Shown piece after piece: positions 5,944 to 6,226 of a stretch of 6,226 bases of DNA (position 1 is the stretch's first letter; each line of letters opens with the position of its first letter). The DNA comes from Lysobacteraceae bacterium (lineage in GTDB: Bacteria > Pseudomonadota > Gammaproteobacteria > Xanthomonadales > Xanthomonadaceae). The stretch covers positions 1 to 6,226 of the forward strand of contig JAGNNB010000189.1 of NCBI GenBank assembly GCA_017990865.1, given 5' to 3'. The notes beneath the pieces were generated by a model. That model was given only the letters and a program-made list of their open reading frames with translations, had not been told where the DNA came from and did no database searches. A program made the translations under genes and the position numbers.

Positions 5944-5947
5944 ATGA
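5858..5947 (+). CDS. Possible 29-residue upstream peptide overlapping the chpA start
   Basis: An ATG-started frame of 29 codons begins at 5858 and ends with a TGA at 5945-5947 that overlaps the chpA ATG (5944-5946) in an ATGA arrangement. GGAG at 5844-5847 lies 10 bases before the first ATG; in-frame ATGs also occur at 5861 and 5867. The peptide starts MMRMPPQSD and ends with an Arg/Gly run (FGRGRGRVRV) and YEEAR. It has no recognisable domain. If translated, it would couple ribosome traffic to chpA initiation and could act as a leader peptide. The Arg/Gly composition is also what GC-rich non-coding DNA gives by chance, so this stays a candidate. Confidence 0.25.
   Translation: MMRMPPQSDSSQRRFGRGRGRVRVYEEAR
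5933..5939 (+). promoter_or_regulatory. Strong ribosome binding site fixing the chpA start
   Basis: GAGGAGG is four bases before the ATG at 5944 and is the best Shine-Dalgarno in the window. The chpA frame upstream of that ATG reaches a TGA at 5881-5883 with no other ATG or GTG between, so the start is secure. Confidence 0.7.
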
Positions 5948-6226
5948 GCGCGCTGCACCAAGCGATCGAATACAGCGCGCTGGGCTGGGTGAAACCCGAG
6001 CTCGACGAAACCTTGCGCCTCGCGCAGGTCGAAATCGAGGGTTTCATCGACGACCCGAACGACACCGGCCGCATGGGCGTCTGCGCTGAGCTGTTGCATC
6101 AGGTGCAGGGCACCCTGCGCATGGTCGAACTCTACGCCCCGGCGATGGTCGCCGAGGAAATGGAGCAATTGGCGCAATCGCTGCAGCGCGGCGAAGTCGA
6201 GGACAGCGAAATCGCGTGCTCGGCCT
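5944..6226 (+). CDS. chpA: ChpA/PilL hybrid chemotaxis histidine kinase, N-terminal part
   Basis: Only the first 94 codons lie in the window; the frame runs off the right edge. ChpA (also called PilL) is the large CheA-like kinase of the Pil-Chp system, normally carrying several phosphotransfer domains, a kinase core, a CheW-like domain and a C-terminal receiver. The visible part is the N-terminal region related to FimL. It has LGWVKPELDETLRLAQ (13-28), FIDDPND (34-40), the hallmark LHQVQGTLRMVELY (51-64) with His52, and EEMEQLAQSL (71-80). This matches my memory of both Pseudomonas and xanthomonad ChpA starts. Whether His52 is a working phosphotransfer site cannot be judged here. Its position after pilJ fits the usual order, except that no pilK methyltransferase gene lies between them, unlike in Pseudomonas. 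Confidence 0.92.
   Translation, partial: MSALHQAIEYSALGWVKPELDETLRLAQVEIEGFIDDPNDTGRMGVCAELLHQVQGTLRMVELYAPAMVAEEMEQLAQSLQRGEVEDSEIACSA

Overview
The window is a high-GC, densely packed chromosomal segment that reads as a gammaproteobacterium of the Xanthomonadaceae, most like Lysobacter or a close relative. This rests on remembered family sequences (GshB, PilG and the start of ChpA look distinctly xanthomonad), not on a database search. It holds two divergent gene groups around one intergenic region at about 2044-2384. I see no mobile element, CRISPR array, tRNA or rRNA.

Leftward from the intergenic region run gshB (glutathione synthetase, 2043-1087) and a pilus-type TonB energy transducer (1051-158), 35 bases apart and probably co-transcribed. 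Bases 1-157, downstream of tonB, hold no gene I can support.

Rightward runs the Pil-Chp chemosensory operon that controls type IV pilus extension, retraction and twitching motility. It contains pilG (CheY-like regulator, 2385-2786), pilH (second CheY-like regulator, 2807-3178), pilI (CheW-like adaptor, 3175-3729), pilJ (methyl-accepting chemoreceptor, 3802-5823) and the first 94 codons of chpA/pilL (hybrid histidine kinase, from 5944 past the window end). Expected signal flow is PilJ (inner membrane) to ChpA docked through PilI, then phosphotransfer to PilG, which promotes pilus extension, and to PilH, which opposes or resets it. The gene order tonB-gshB / pilGHIJ-chpA is the same as at the Pseudomonas aeruginosa locus with tonB3, so the window is an ordinary core locus in gene content.

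The less ordinary material is between genes. There is a consensus-like promoter and a perfect 7-bp hairpin in the pilG leader, and a TTTCGTTA inverted repeat in the divergent region. A perfect 7-bp hairpin spans the pilI stop codon. A 29-codon mini-ORF with its own possible ribosome binding site overlaps the chpA start codon. These are modest regulatory candidates; I found no sign of a wholly new system.
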